Positions 19,256 through 27,778 of a stretch of DNA of 64,000 nt are shown here, piece by piece; the stretch's first letter is position 1, and the number at the start of each line of letters is the position of its first letter. The notes beneath the pieces were generated by a model. The model was given only the letters and a program-made list of their open reading frames with translations. It ran no database searches and had not been told where the DNA came from. Location: positions 124,001 through 188,000 of the forward strand of contig NZ_CANMJY010000002.1 in the NCBI RefSeq assembly GCF_947498345.1, written 5' to 3'. The DNA is from an uncultured Winogradskyella sp. Lineage in GTDB: Bacteria; Bacteroidota; Bacteroidia; Flavobacteriales; Flavobacteriaceae. Made by a program: the position numbers and the translations under genes.

Positions 19256-19276
19256 AGTGGGCTTTTATAGCCCACT
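19256..19276 (-). terminator. Hairpin terminator
   Basis: AGTGGGCT (19256-19263) pairs perfectly with AGCCCACT (19269-19276) around a 5-nt loop. On the minus strand the stem is followed by seven T residues (the A-run at 19250-19256). It therefore fits best as the intrinsic terminator of the minus-strand gene at 19315-19884, while also separating it from the convergent radical SAM gene. Confidence 0.75.
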
Positions 19277-19314
19277 CTTCATCTAAAAAAATAACTAATT
19301 ACATAAACAATGAT

Positions 19315-19884
19315 TTATAGACTGAAATTTTTGATATACACTCTATCGTTGGTTTTTATTACTGCACTGTAGTTACCGCGATGAGTTTTATCTAATCTGT
19401 AAACTCTGTTTATGATATTTTCACTACCTTCTATGGTTTCGGCATGTATTAATTCATCTTCAAAGTAAAGCTTCACATACATTTTGTTAGAGTCCAAAGC
19501 TATTTTAGAAACAATAAGTTGACTGTCTTCTGTTCTAATTACAGGCTTAAAAATCTTTTCTTGAGACTCTGTTATCAGCACAGTTTTATGGTCTTCTACT
19601 TTAAAATTGAAACTTTCAATTTCAAAAGCTTTACCTATTTCAACATTATAAATACCATCGCTTAATTGACTAAAATCAAATAATTTTGTGATATCACCTG
19701 AGTGTTTAATACGACTACTGAAGATGACTTTACCAAAAGGATTAGTTACTGATATATGGTCTCCCTCGTTTACCAATTTAATTGTAGGTAATACGTTTAG
19801 TGTCTCACTTGCGTAGCTAGTGTATGTTCCCAACATCACCGCTACTACCAAAATACGTTTAATAATTGTTTTCATTCTTTTCAT
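19315..19884 (-). CDS. Secreted protein of unknown function
   Basis: A 189-residue protein with a signal peptide (MKRMKTIIKRILVVAVMLGTY, probable cut after TSYA at about residue 25). The mature part looks wholly beta-stranded, with sheets such as HISVTNPFGKVIFSSRI and GIYNVEIGKAFEIESFNFKV that recall the carboxy-terminal sorting/Ig-like folds of Bacteroidota secreted proteins. It is too long and lacks a clear passenger domain to be called a type IX sorting domain alone. The start may be at 19884 or at the internal ATG three codons later. It is a single gene with its own terminator; no function is assigned. Confidence 0.7.
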   Translation of the reverse strand: MKRMKTIIKRILVVAVMLGTYTSYASETLNVLPTIKLVNEGDHISVTNPFGKVIFSSRIKHSGDITKLFDFSQLSDGIYNVEIGKAFEIESFNFKVEDHKTVLITESQEKIFKPVIRTEDSQLIVSKIALDSNKMYVKLYFEDELIHAETIEGSENIINRVYRLDKTHRGNYSAVIKTNDRVYIKNFSL

Positions 19885-20063
19885 TTTTTGGGGTTAAACT
19901 AAAATTAACGGTACAAAGGTATTTTAGAAGCTAGAAGTAGAAAACAAGAATATTGGTGAATTTGTGTTCAAAATTAACCCTAATTTAATCTTTAATGTAT
20001 TGTTGGGTTAAAATAACACATATTAATGGTAATTGGGCATAGTTTTTGTTTTACAATTAGAAC

Positions 20064-20071
20064 TAAATTTG
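20064..20071 (+). promoter_or_regulatory. Putative -7 element deciding the start of the next gene
   Basis: TAAATTTG fully matches TAnnTTTG. Transcription would begin near position 20078, downstream of the first in-frame ATG (20073). This favours the ATG at 20088 as the true start of the AraC-type gene. The TTTG at 20045-20048 is a possible but closely spaced -33 element. Confidence 0.45.
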
Positions 20072-20087
20072 TATGAACTGTATAGTT

Positions 20088-20966
20088 ATGAATAAAACAA
20101 AGCGAAAACCTACTTTAGAAAGAATAAGTCCTGAATTTGGGAGTTCTATGCGTGTTATAAAACACGAAGCGTATATTGGGGAGAACAAGCCTTTCTGGCA
20201 TTTTCACCCAGAAATAGAATTGGTCTACGTTAACAAAGGAAAAGGAAAGCGTCATATAGGTAACCATTTATCATACTTTAACAACAGTCAATTATTACTT
20301 ATTGGGTCTAATTTACCTCACAACGGATTTACCGATCGTCTTACTGTTAACGGTACAGAAACTATCGTTCAATTTAGACAAGAGTTTTTAGGGGAGTATT
20401 TTTTTAATGTTCCAGAAATGGAAAGCATCAATAATTTATTTGAACGTGCTAAAAGTGGTATTTTATTTGGTGTAAAGACAAAAAAGAAAATTGGACAAAA
20501 GATTGAAAAACTTTCAGAGAAAGAAGGATTTAAAAAAATATTAGTACTCCTCGAAATTTTGCATGGTTTGGCAAAGTCCGAAGATTATACCATTTTAAAT
20601 GCTGATGGTTTTACTTTTGAAACTGAACCACAGGATAGTGCTAAGATTGATTTAATATTTAAGCACATTAACCAAAATTTTCAAGAGCATATTAGTTTAG
20701 ATGAAATTGCAGATAAGGTGAGTATGACAGTTCCGGCCTTTTGTCGCTATTTTAAAAAAGTAACAGGAAAAACGTTTACCAAATTAGTTAACGAGTACCG
20801 TGTAGTCCATGCCACTAAGCTGTTATCTGAGAGTCAAATGAGTATTACAGATATATGTTACGAGTGTGGGTTTAATAATTTTTCGCATTTTAATAAGTTA
20901 TTTAAAGAATTTACAGGTAAGAGTGCTTCTAAATACAGAAGCGAATTAAAACTAATGGTGCAATAA
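20088..20966 (+). CDS. AraC-family regulator with N-terminal cupin domain
   Basis: A 292-residue protein (297 if started at ATG 20073). The N-terminal part is a cupin-type sensor: KPFWHFHPEIELVYVNKGKGKRHIGNH carries the HxHPExEL pattern common to carbohydrate- or small-molecule-responsive AraC regulators. The C-terminal about 100 residues form the double helix-turn-helix: ISLDEIADKVSMTVPAFCRYFKKVTGKTF and ITDICYECGFNNFSHFNKLFKEFTGKS. Many Bacteroidota paralogues regulate sugar or polysaccharide use, but no such genes are adjacent. A 57-residue gene follows after 12 bp and may be co-transcribed. Confidence 0.87.
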   Translation: MNKTKRKPTLERISPEFGSSMRVIKHEAYIGENKPFWHFHPEIELVYVNKGKGKRHIGNHLSYFNNSQLLLIGSNLPHNGFTDRLTVNGTETIVQFRQEFLGEYFFNVPEMESINNLFERAKSGILFGVKTKKKIGQKIEKLSEKEGFKKILVLLEILHGLAKSEDYTILNADGFTFETEPQDSAKIDLIFKHINQNFQEHISLDEIADKVSMTVPAFCRYFKKVTGKTFTKLVNEYRVVHATKLLSESQMSITDICYECGFNNFSHFNKLFKEFTGKSASKYRSELKLMVQ

Positions 20967-20978
20967 ATCTTAGGAATT

Positions 20979-21152
20979 ATGGATAAGAAAATTGATTTTG
21001 CAATAGATTATTATACAGCAAAAGGTAAAGAAATTCTAAAATTGGTCAATTCTAAAGATGATTTAACAGCCGATGAACTTATAAATTATGGTGAAGAAAT
21101 GGCGATTATTGAATATAAATTAACGGCTTTAGAAGTAGCTAAGGAGAGCTAA
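20979..21152 (+). CDS. Small helical protein, 57 residues
   Basis: A short frame from ATG 20979 to TAA 21152, 12 bp after the AraC gene in the same direction. The protein begins MDKKIDFAIDYYTAKGKEIL and is predicted to be all helical and acidic, with no membrane segment, ending LEVAKES. The stop lies 1 bp before the convergent HD-domain gene, so the frame exactly fills the gap. This tight packing and its amino-acid composition, which resembles genuine protein, are the support. Function is unknown. It may be a small partner or merely a downstream gene of the regulator. Confidence 0.55.
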   Translation: MDKKIDFAIDYYTAKGKEILKLVNSKDDLTADELINYGEEMAIIEYKLTALEVAKES

Positions 21153-21153
21153 C

Positions 21154-21813
21154 TTATTTTTCACCATCCCATTCGCCATAGAACTGCTTAAGATATAGTT
21201 CCATAAAAGCATGGCGTTTTTCAGCGATCCGTCTTCCTGTTTTAGTATGCATTTGGTCTTTTAACAATAGTAATTTTTCATAAAAATGATTTATAGTAGG
21301 TGCTTTTGTTGCTTTATATTCAGCTTTGGTCATATTAAGGTTTGGGGAAATATCTGGGTTATATAGAGCTCTATTTTTATACCCACCATAATTAAAACAA
21401 CGTGCAATACCAATAGCTCCGATAGCATCTAATCGATCGGCATCTTGTACGACTTCCATTTCTTTTGATGTAAACGAGGTATTTAAATCAAAAGAATTTT
21501 TAAAAGACATGTTTTCAATGATTTGCATCACATGCTCTATAACTTTACTATCCACATTTTGCTTTAATAGAAATTCACTTGCTTTTTGAGGTCCAATACT
21601 TTCGTCGCCATTATAAAATTTGGGGTCGGCAATATCATGTAGTAAAGCAGCTAAAGCAACAACGGTGTTATCTACATTTTCATTTTTAGCAATAAGTAAA
21701 GTATTTTTATACACGCGTTCTATATGAAACCAATCATGCCCACCTTCAGCATCTTTTAATTCTTGCTTTACATAAGCGATTGTAGAGTCTATGAGTTTTT
21801 CGTTATTGCTCAT
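21154..21813 (-). CDS. HD-domain phosphohydrolase
   Basis: A 219-residue cytoplasmic metal-dependent phosphohydrolase. The HD signature is spread in order: GHDWFHIERVYKN provides the first His, ALLHDIADPKF provides the central HD pair, and QDADRLDAIGAIGIARCF provides the last metal-binding Asp, followed by a Phe-rich helix. This arrangement matches the YedJ-like subfamily of the HD superfamily, for which a nucleotide or diphosphate substrate is likely but unproven. The start overlaps the end of the upstream acyltransferase gene by 4 bp (ATGA), so the two are a translationally coupled pair. Confidence 0.88.
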   Translation of the reverse strand: MSNNEKLIDSTIAYVKQELKDAEGGHDWFHIERVYKNTLLIAKNENVDNTVVALAALLHDIADPKFYNGDESIGPQKASEFLLKQNVDSKVIEHVMQIIENMSFKNSFDLNTSFTSKEMEVVQDADRLDAIGAIGIARCFNYGGYKNRALYNPDISPNLNMTKAEYKATKAPTINHFYEKLLLLKDQMHTKTGRRIAEKRHAFMELYLKQFYGEWDGEK

Positions 21814-22547
21814 TCTGCTATACTACTTTTTACTTGGGTTTCAATAAGGTTAATCAATTCTAGTTTATCTTCAAACGTATCAGCTTTTAAGGGTTTGTGG
21901 ACTATGTATGATATATTAGCACCCAGTCCCATGGGAAATTTTCCATAACGTAAGGTTTTCCATGAATTGTTTATGGTGATTGGTACCACCAAAGCATTAG
22001 GTGCGTGTTTTATCATGGTGAGTAAACCTTTGGTCTTAAAAGGTCTTGGCTTACCGTCCCTGCTTCGTGTACCTTCAGGAAAAATAACGGCAGCCCATTT
22101 GTTTTTTTCTATGCGTTTAGCAAAATCTTCAATAGCTTTAATAGAGCCTAAGGGGTCTTTTCTATCAATAAGTACCGAACCTCCATGGCGTAAATTGTAA
22201 GAGACACTAGGTATACCTTTACCCAATTCTTTTTTACTAATAAACTTTACATGGTGTTTTCTCAGATACCAAATCAAAGGAGGAATATCGTACATACTTT
22301 GGTGATTGGTAACAATTATTAACGGAATGCCTTTTTCTATGGTATGAGGATTGGTAAAAGAAAATGTGGTGCCTAAAACATTAAGGCTTCGCATAATAAA
22401 AAACTGTAACCAATCTACACTAATTTTATGAGCTTGATAACCAAATATGTTTTTACATACCCATTGTAAAGGGTGAAAAACTACCAAGGTTAGACCAAAG
22501 CAAATAAAATATAAAATGGTTATAGGGTAAGCTAGTAGTTTTTGCAT
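21810..22547 (-). CDS. 1-acyl-sn-glycerol-3-phosphate acyltransferase
   Basis: A 245-residue membrane-bound PlsC-type acyltransferase that adds the second acyl chain to lysophosphatidic acid in phospholipid synthesis. The N-terminal hydrophobic segment (about 5-25) is the membrane anchor. Catalytic block I is NHQSMYD (NHX4D), and the substrate-binding block III is FPEGTRSRDGKPRPFKTKG. VVPITINNSW is the usual block IV. It is followed by the HD hydrolase gene with a 4-bp overlap. The assignment to the PlsC family is firm; the in vivo acceptor is inferred. Confidence 0.93.
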   Translation of the reverse strand: MQKLLAYPITILYFICFGLTLVVFHPLQWVCKNIFGYQAHKISVDWLQFFIMRSLNVLGTTFSFTNPHTIEKGIPLIIVTNHQSMYDIPPLIWYLRKHHVKFISKKELGKGIPSVSYNLRHGGSVLIDRKDPLGSIKAIEDFAKRIEKNKWAAVIFPEGTRSRDGKPRPFKTKGLLTMIKHAPNALVVPITINNSWKTLRYGKFPMGLGANISYIVHKPLKADTFEDKLELINLIETQVKSSIAE

Positions 22548-22565
22548 AATGCAAATTTAGAAAAC

Positions 22566-22976
22566 CTATTCAAAGTCTGAATTAAAAAGTGTAATTTCAT
22601 ATATTCCAACTTGTGGCTCTGATCGAAATTCCCAATTAGAAATAGTATTAACATATTCACTTATACCAATGTTATCTTTAATCACAACAAGACTATCTAA
22701 ACTCCAGTCTTCTGTAAAATAATCTTGATTAAGAGGGTTTACAGGACAATCTTTAGAACAATTACCTCCTCGTTGTAAAATGTCAAATTGTAATGAACTG
22801 TTAGGTGGAATTAACTTATCAAAGAAAGTTTCTAACTCATTATCTTCGTTGAGTCGGTATGCTTTTACTTGTAAATCTGATTCCGTAGCATTTGTTATGC
22901 TTAAATCATAGCTATAATAGTAATCACATGAACAAAAAGACAGTAGAATTAATAATATTAAAAGTAATCTCTTCAT
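22566..22976 (-). CDS. Small lipoprotein of unknown function
   Basis: A 136-residue protein with a lipoprotein signal: MKRLLLILLILLSFCSCDYY has a lysine/arginine start, a leucine-rich core and a lipobox with the acceptor Cys at about residue 15 or 17. The mature part is beta-rich with two further cysteines (GGNCSKDCPVNPLNQDYF) that could form a disulfide or metal site. It would sit on the periplasmic side of the inner or outer membrane. It lies 18 bp upstream of the PlsC gene in the same direction and may share a transcript. No family was recognised. Confidence 0.7.
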   Translation of the reverse strand: MKRLLLILLILLSFCSCDYYYSYDLSITNATESDLQVKAYRLNEDNELETFFDKLIPPNSSLQFDILQRGGNCSKDCPVNPLNQDYFTEDWSLDSLVVIKDNIGISEYVNTISNWEFRSEPQVGIYEITLFNSDFE

Positions 22977-23028
22977 TAGGTTTTACTATTAGATACAATA
23001 CTAACGGAACAGTTGCGTCTAAAAACAA

Positions 23029-23055
23029 AAAACTGCGATTTTAATCGCAGTTTTT
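23029..23055 (-). terminator. Intrinsic terminator of the bacilliredoxin gene
   Basis: AACTGCGATT (23031-23040) and AATCGCAGTT (23043-23052) are perfect complements, flanked by A-rich and T-rich tails, so the stem works in both directions. On the minus strand it lies 24 bp after the stop of the bacilliredoxin gene, followed by T residues, and is the likely terminator. Confidence 0.8.
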
Positions 23056-23078
23056 ATAGTTCTAATTTCTAATGTTTT

Positions 23079-23489
23079 TTAGCAATGCTCATTATAAGCA
23101 TCCATAAGATTTTCTGCAATTAATTCTGCAGGACGACCTTCAATATGATGACGTTCTAACATATGAACTAATTCTCCATCTTTAAATAGTGCCATACTTG
23201 GTGAGCTTGGTGGAAAAGGAATCATATATTCTCTGGCTTTATCAGTAGCTTCTCTATCTACACCTGCAAATACAGTCACTAAATTGTTGGGGCGCTTTGC
23301 ATTTTGTAAGCTCATACGAGCTCCAGGTCTTGCATTTGCTGCTGCACAACCACAAACCGAATTTACAACGACTAAAGTCGTTCCTTCTTTTGCTATAGCT
23401 ACATCGACAGCTTCTGTTGTATGTAATTCTTCAAAACCAACATTTGTTAAATCTTCACGCATTGGTTTTACTAATTCTGCTGGGTACAT
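23079..23489 (-). CDS. BrxA/BrxB family bacilliredoxin
   Basis: A 136-residue thioredoxin-fold protein. It begins MYPAELVKPMREDLTNVGFEEL, the usual start of the YphP/YqiW family. The active-site motif is VNSVCGCAAANARPG with Cys46 and Cys48 (CGC), characteristic of bacilliredoxins, which remove bacillithiol from mixed disulfides in Bacillus; Bacteroidota also make bacillithiol in some lineages. PFPPSSPSMALFKDGELVHMLERHHIEG is also typical. Transcribed alone, with its own terminator. The enzyme family call is firm; the thiol used in this organism is inferred. Confidence 0.92.
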   Translation of the reverse strand: MYPAELVKPMREDLTNVGFEELHTTEAVDVAIAKEGTTLVVVNSVCGCAAANARPGARMSLQNAKRPNNLVTVFAGVDREATDKAREYMIPFPPSSPSMALFKDGELVHMLERHHIEGRPAELIAENLMDAYNEHC

Positions 23490-23606
23490 ATATCTTTTTT
23501 TAAATTAACACTTTAGAAATGCAAAGATACAAATGTGTAACAATTAGTATATGTAATACACTAACTAATAGTATATTTATGCATTCATAAAATCTATAGT
23601 TAATAT

Positions 23607-24401
23607 ATGAGTTTTGCAAAATGGATAGGAGGTGCCATTGGCTGGTCTTTTGGAGGGCCAATTGGCGCTATAATTGGTTTGGCTTTAGGAAGTTTTGTAG
23701 ATAATTTATCTGGTAATGGCGCACCGTTACTTGGTGAGCACCAAGCTGGAAAATCACGTCAACGAGATCCCTATCGCCAACGTCCAAAACAAACCCGAAG
23801 AGATCAAAGGCCAAAAACGCAGTCAGGCGATTTTGAGGTAAGTTTATTGATTTTAGCTTCAATAATTATTAAGGCCGATGGTAAGCAAGATCAGCGCGAA
23901 TTAGATTTTGTACGTCAACAGTTTAGAAACATGTATGGTGCTGACCGTGCCAATCGTGCTTTTGAATTATTTAAGCGTATTAGTAAGCAAAATGTGTCAA
24001 TGCGCAAGGTTTGCATGCAAATTCGCCAAATGATGGATCATGCTTCACGATTACAATTACTTCACTTTTTATTTGGTATTGCTAAAGCCGATGGACACGT
24101 TGCTGAGGTAGAAATAAAACAAATTTATACTATGTCGGGTTATCTGGGTATTAGTAATAAAGATTTTGAAAGTATTAAAGCGATGTTTTATGATGAAACC
24201 AATAACGCTTATAAAATATTAGAAGTTGATAAAAATGCCTCTGACGATGCCGTTAAAAAAGCCTATCGTAAAATGGCAAAGAAATACCATCCAGATCGAG
24301 TTGGGCATTTAGGTAAGGAGCACCAAGAAGGTGCAGAAGAAAAATTTAGACAGGTGCAAAGCGCTTATGAGCATATTCAAAATGAGCGTGGGTTTAAGTG
24401 A
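23607..24401 (+). CDS. TerB-DnaJ (DjlA-like) co-chaperone
   Basis: A 264-residue protein in three parts. Residues about 1-35 are glycine-rich and hydrophobic ([20 protein letters not shown]), probably a membrane-inserting segment. Residues about 72-180 are a TerB-type helical domain with two acidic repeats: [18 protein letters not shown] and [14 protein letters not shown]. The C-terminal about 65 residues are a J-domain, with [29 protein letters not shown] including the essential HPD. This is the layout of DjlA, which stimulates the ATPase of DnaK at the membrane. Its stop codon lies within the 5' arm of a long inverted repeat. Confidence 0.9.
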   Translation: MSFAKWIGGAIGWSFGGPIGAIIGLALGSFVDNLSGNGAPLLGEHQAGKSRQRDPYRQRPKQTRRDQRPKTQSGDFEVSLLILASIIIKADGKQDQRELDFVRQQFRNMYGADRANRAFELFKRISKQNVSMRKVCMQIRQMMDHASRLQLLHFLFGIAKADGHVAEVEIKQIYTMSGYLGISNKDFESIKAMFYDETNNAYKILEVDKNASDDAVKKAYRKMAKKYHPDRVGHLGKEHQEGAEEKFRQVQSAYEHIQNERGFK

Positions 24402-24459
24402 TTTGTTATGAGTCTTAACAATTGTTGATGATATTAAGACTCAAAACAAATGAAATCAC
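24398..24459. terminator. Long inverted repeat between convergent genes
   Basis: GAGTCTTAA (24410-24418) and TTAAGACTC (24434-24442) pair perfectly around a 15-nt loop. The stem extends outward through TTTGTT/AACAAA and GTGAT/ATCAC with small bulges. The 5' arm includes the TGA stop of the TerB-DnaJ gene. A plausible bidirectional terminator between convergent genes, though without a long T-run. Confidence 0.5.
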
Positions 24460-24497
24460 CCTTAGATTATAGCACTTTTAAAAGCACACATGCTTTC

Positions 24498-25163
24498 TTA
24501 TTTTAAACTTGCCGCTACTTTTTTAACATAGGCAGAAGCCGCTTCAGAAGCACTTTCAGGATTATCTAATTTACTAGTAACTATAGCGACAAGCTGATTG
24601 TTATCAGTTGCTTTTAGATCATATACAGTAGTTTCTAAAATATAAATTTTAGAGGTACTTGTGTTTATGGTTTCTGGAACATAATTACCAAGAGTAGTCA
24701 TGGACATGGGGTGACGATAATAGGTGTAGAAACCACCATAATATCTAGGGTAATAGCCATAATAGTTTCCGCCTTCATAGTAACCTCCTTCTTTTTCTAC
24801 TCTGGTTTCTTCCAGGTAATCTTTCATTACTGTAAGTACAACGCCATCAAAGCCCTCTGCCTCTAATAATTTTTTAATTTGTTCTTTGTTACTTTCTGAG
24901 GGTTTTTCATTGGGTTTCATGTCACCAAATTTGGCATAACTCGCTGTGGCCTTATACCCTTTAGACGCCATTTGTTTAACGATTTCGTTCTCAAAAGCTA
25001 AACGCGCCTGCTTATTTGTAGAGCGTGCAACAACTAAAAAATTTCTATTCTTTACGTCAGAAACAGTATCACTTTTCCAAGAATCTAAAACTTTCACACT
25101 GGAACAATTCTGAAAGACTAATAAAGTTATAAAGCAAAATAAAATTGTAGCTGATTTTTTCAT
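24498..25163 (-). CDS. DUF4136-like lipoprotein
   Basis: A 221-residue protein with a lipoprotein signal: MKKSATILFCFITLLVFQNC places the lipidated Cys at residue 20. The mature part has the pattern SSVKVLDSWKSD at its start and a central helix and strand arrangement typical of the DUF4136-like family, interrupted by a Tyr/Gly-rich stretch (GGYYEGGNYYGYYPRYYGGF) that is probably flexible. It ends with ASEAASAYVKKVAASL. The role of this family is not known. It stands alone and is convergent with the TerB-DnaJ gene. The family assignment is moderate. Confidence 0.65.
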   Translation of the reverse strand: MKKSATILFCFITLLVFQNCSSVKVLDSWKSDTVSDVKNRNFLVVARSTNKQARLAFENEIVKQMASKGYKATASYAKFGDMKPNEKPSESNKEQIKKLLEAEGFDGVVLTVMKDYLEETRVEKEGGYYEGGNYYGYYPRYYGGFYTYYRHPMSMTTLGNYVPETINTSTSKIYILETTVYDLKATDNNQLVAIVTSKLDNPESASEAASAYVKKVAASLK

Positions 25164-25304
25164 GATGGTTGGTTTTTGAAATATAAATATAATCTAATTT
25201 ACTCGCTTAAGTAAAACAAACCACCTTTTATATATTCAATTAACACACCATTAGTACAATACTATTGCTAGTCATTATATTTAGAATTAAAAATGTATGC
25301 TCAT

Positions 25305-26411
25305 TTATAATTTATAAGTACCATTTTTTACTTCGTCTAAAACTTTTTGCACGTATTTTTTATAGGCATCGGGTGTGTTTTTATGAGATTTTTCGAGCAT
25401 TTTTAGTGCCGCTTTTTTCTTCCCTAAAAAATAATTACAAATACCATGATTAAGCATTATGTACCAGGTGCCTGGATGATCTTTAAGGCCTATATTACTT
25501 AGTTCTAAAGCTTTTTCATAATTTTTGTTTCGTATTAAAAACATACTAAGTGTATTAACATCGTAAGCAGATCCTATGGTAGTAAGAGCTTCTTCAATTG
25601 TATTTTTTAAGTCTTGAGTTCTGTTTAGCTTTTGTTCTATTTTGGCTTTAGTGGTTAGGTTTACAAGATTTTTATTAGCTGCATACCTATTGTATCCTCC
25701 ATTGATAGAGCGCTCTGCCCACTCTAAAGCTTCTTCGAGATTTGTATCATGGGTTAAGCACCAATTAGCAGCATCATTCCACGCTTGCCAATGATATGTG
25801 TTAATGCCTCTTAGTTCGCTTCTTAGATTTTCAACTACGGTTTTGTTAAGATCGACGCTTACAGTAAATGGTATTCTTTTTTCACCCCATTCTAATCCGA
25901 TAACCACAGAGTTCTCGGTTCGGTTTAGAAATTCATAATCTAACTGTTCGGATTTTTCACAGCTTATACCGATTACATCAACACTAAGTGTAATGTCTTT
26001 GTCTATATCTAGATAGTAACTTCCCCATTGATTATGATTATGAGCAAAAAGCAACTTAAATTCATTGCCATTTGGAATAATATGAAACCCATAAGTACCT
26101 GCCTTTAAAGGTTGTCCTTCAATTGAAACATCTGTACTAAAAGTTATTGTTGTATTCATATTAGCTCCAGCGCGCCAAGGGATTGGATCACCATTTTGAG
26201 GAATGACTCCAGGATTATTCCAAACGTCTCTGTCTCTAAGTGCAGGGCTGTGATAACTAATTTCAATTTGCGTTACCCCTAATTTTTGCATTTCGGTAAC
26301 CTCGGGACTATTACTAGGCATATTTAAAGTATGAAATGCATTTGAACGCTGTGCATTGAGATTAAGCATAAATGTAATTGAAGCTAAAATTGTAAAAAGT
26401 CTTGTCGTCAT
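25305..26411 (-). CDS. DUF2911 domain protein with tetratricopeptide-like tail
   Basis: A 368-residue secreted protein with a signal peptide (about residues 1-20, ending LNLNA). Residues about 30-190 are the DUF2911 domain: IEISYHSPALRDRDVW, PWRAGANMNTTITFSTDV and PLKAGTYGFHIIPNG are its common stretches. Residues about 200-368 are helical and repeat-like (WCLTHDTNLEEALEWAERSI, NYEKALELSNIGLKDHPGTW, GKKKAALKMLEKSHKNTPDAYKKY), consistent with tetratricopeptide repeats. The molecular role is unknown; the repeats suggest a protein-binding function in the periplasm. It is a single gene with a 285-bp divergent gap before the next one, in which no motif stands out. Confidence 0.82.
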   Translation of the reverse strand: MTTRLFTILASITFMLNLNAQRSNAFHTLNMPSNSPEVTEMQKLGVTQIEISYHSPALRDRDVWNNPGVIPQNGDPIPWRAGANMNTTITFSTDVSIEGQPLKAGTYGFHIIPNGNEFKLLFAHNHNQWGSYYLDIDKDITLSVDVIGISCEKSEQLDYEFLNRTENSVVIGLEWGEKRIPFTVSVDLNKTVVENLRSELRGINTYHWQAWNDAANWCLTHDTNLEEALEWAERSINGGYNRYAANKNLVNLTTKAKIEQKLNRTQDLKNTIEEALTTIGSAYDVNTLSMFLIRNKNYEKALELSNIGLKDHPGTWYIMLNHGICNYFLGKKKAALKMLEKSHKNTPDAYKKYVQKVLDEVKNGTYKL

Positions 26412-26696
26412 CGTATTGTTTTTAATTATTTTAAGTCATTATTTTTTGAGTCTGTTCTTTAAAAGATTGAATCTCTATTTCTGTACTCTATAGTGAATAT
26501 TATCTTTTATTTTAAGTTTACAGCACGATTAGCCATAAGTTTAACCTAATTATTCTGTCAAATGTTTAATGATAGCGAAACTATAAGGTTAGTCCTATAA
26601 TTCTCTCTTGATTATAGAAAACAGGATATAAGTTTGTGATTTTTTTAACAAGACAAACTCAGTTATCAATTTAAAATTTCGAGTATTTTGTAGCCT

Positions 26697-27716
26697 ATGG
26701 GAATCTATTATTTACTTTCTATTTTTTCAGGTATATCAATAGCTATGTGCCTTTTTATAATTATCTATCTTATAGTTGGTATAAAAGAAAAAACGTTTAA
26801 AAAAACATTCCTAATACTTTTAATAATTGCCATAGCATTAAGGATTTCGAAATCAATTTTCTTTTACATTGTGGTAAGTAAACCATCCTATATGCCAGCT
26901 TTTGGTATTGCTATTGGGTTTCTTGGTTTTTCTTGTTTTGGACCATTAACATATTGGTATTTTAAGTATAGTTATTCTAAAGAACTTACCAATTTCCGAA
27001 GTGTTGAATATTTGCATTTAGTATTCCCAATTGTAGGGTTTATGTTTATTGTTTATTTAGAAAACTTCTTCAATGAGTTCTATTTAGGATGTAGCATTAG
27101 CCTTATAATCTATCTATCGTATATTTTTTTTAAATTTTTATATCGTAAAAAAGTGCAAACGATTTTAAAATTAGATAAGGCCATATTTGTTACAATGACT
27201 TTGTTGTTTATTGTTTTTCTAATTCAATATTTTACACCAACTATTCAGTGGTATGTTATTGGCACTGCTATTTCGTCATTAATTATTAGTGGTTTGTTTA
27301 CTTATATGCTAAAGTATCCACCAACACTTATGAAAGCGATCAGTAAAACAATACTAAAACCCGAACATATAGATGCAATCGTAAAGGCATTAGAATTAGA
27401 AAAGTTATACCATAAACATGGTATTTCCTTAGCAGAGTTTTCTAAAATTATAGATATACCCAAGTATATTATTTCGACTACGATTAAAGAAAAATATAAA
27501 AAGACATTTCCTGAGGTGATCAATTATATGAGGATAGAGGAGATTAAGCAAAAACTTAGAGACCCTAATACTGCAAATAATAAAATAGAAGCGTTAGCTT
27601 TTGATGTAGGGTTTAATTCCACGTCTTCATTTTATACGGCTTTTAAAAAGGAAACCACAATGACACCCAGAGAATTTCAAAAAAGAGCCTTATTGATTGA
27701 TCCTGAAGTACTATAG
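26697..27716 (+). CDS. Membrane-bound AraC-type helix-turn-helix protein
   Basis: A 339-residue protein. The first about 215 residues contain six to seven hydrophobic segments (for example FSGISIAMCLFIIIYLIVGI and WYVIGTAISSLIISGLFTYM), then the C-terminal about 100 residues form an AraC DNA-binding domain: ISLAEFSKIIDIPKYIISTTIKEKY and IEALAFDVGFNSTSSFYTAFKKETTMTP. Membrane-embedded AraC regulators of this form are common in Flavobacteriia; the membrane part presumably senses a signal. Targets are unknown. It is convergent with the metal transporter operon downstream. Confidence 0.85.
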   Translation: MGIYYLLSIFSGISIAMCLFIIIYLIVGIKEKTFKKTFLILLIIAIALRISKSIFFYIVVSKPSYMPAFGIAIGFLGFSCFGPLTYWYFKYSYSKELTNFRSVEYLHLVFPIVGFMFIVYLENFFNEFYLGCSISLIIYLSYIFFKFLYRKKVQTILKLDKAIFVTMTLLFIVFLIQYFTPTIQWYVIGTAISSLIISGLFTYMLKYPPTLMKAISKTILKPEHIDAIVKALELEKLYHKHGISLAEFSKIIDIPKYIISTTIKEKYKKTFPEVINYMRIEEIKQKLRDPNTANNKIEALAFDVGFNSTSSFYTAFKKETTMTPREFQKRALLIDPEVL

Positions 27717-27778
27717 ATATTCAAGATTGTAAATCACTGTTAGAATATTTTGATGAAGAGGTGTTAAATAGCTATTAA

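Noticed and set aside
26412..26696. Search for a promoter or small gene in this 285-bp divergent gap
   Set aside because: Only a weak TAACCT/AGGTTA pair was seen, with no full TAnnTTTG element at a sensible place and no protein-like frame.
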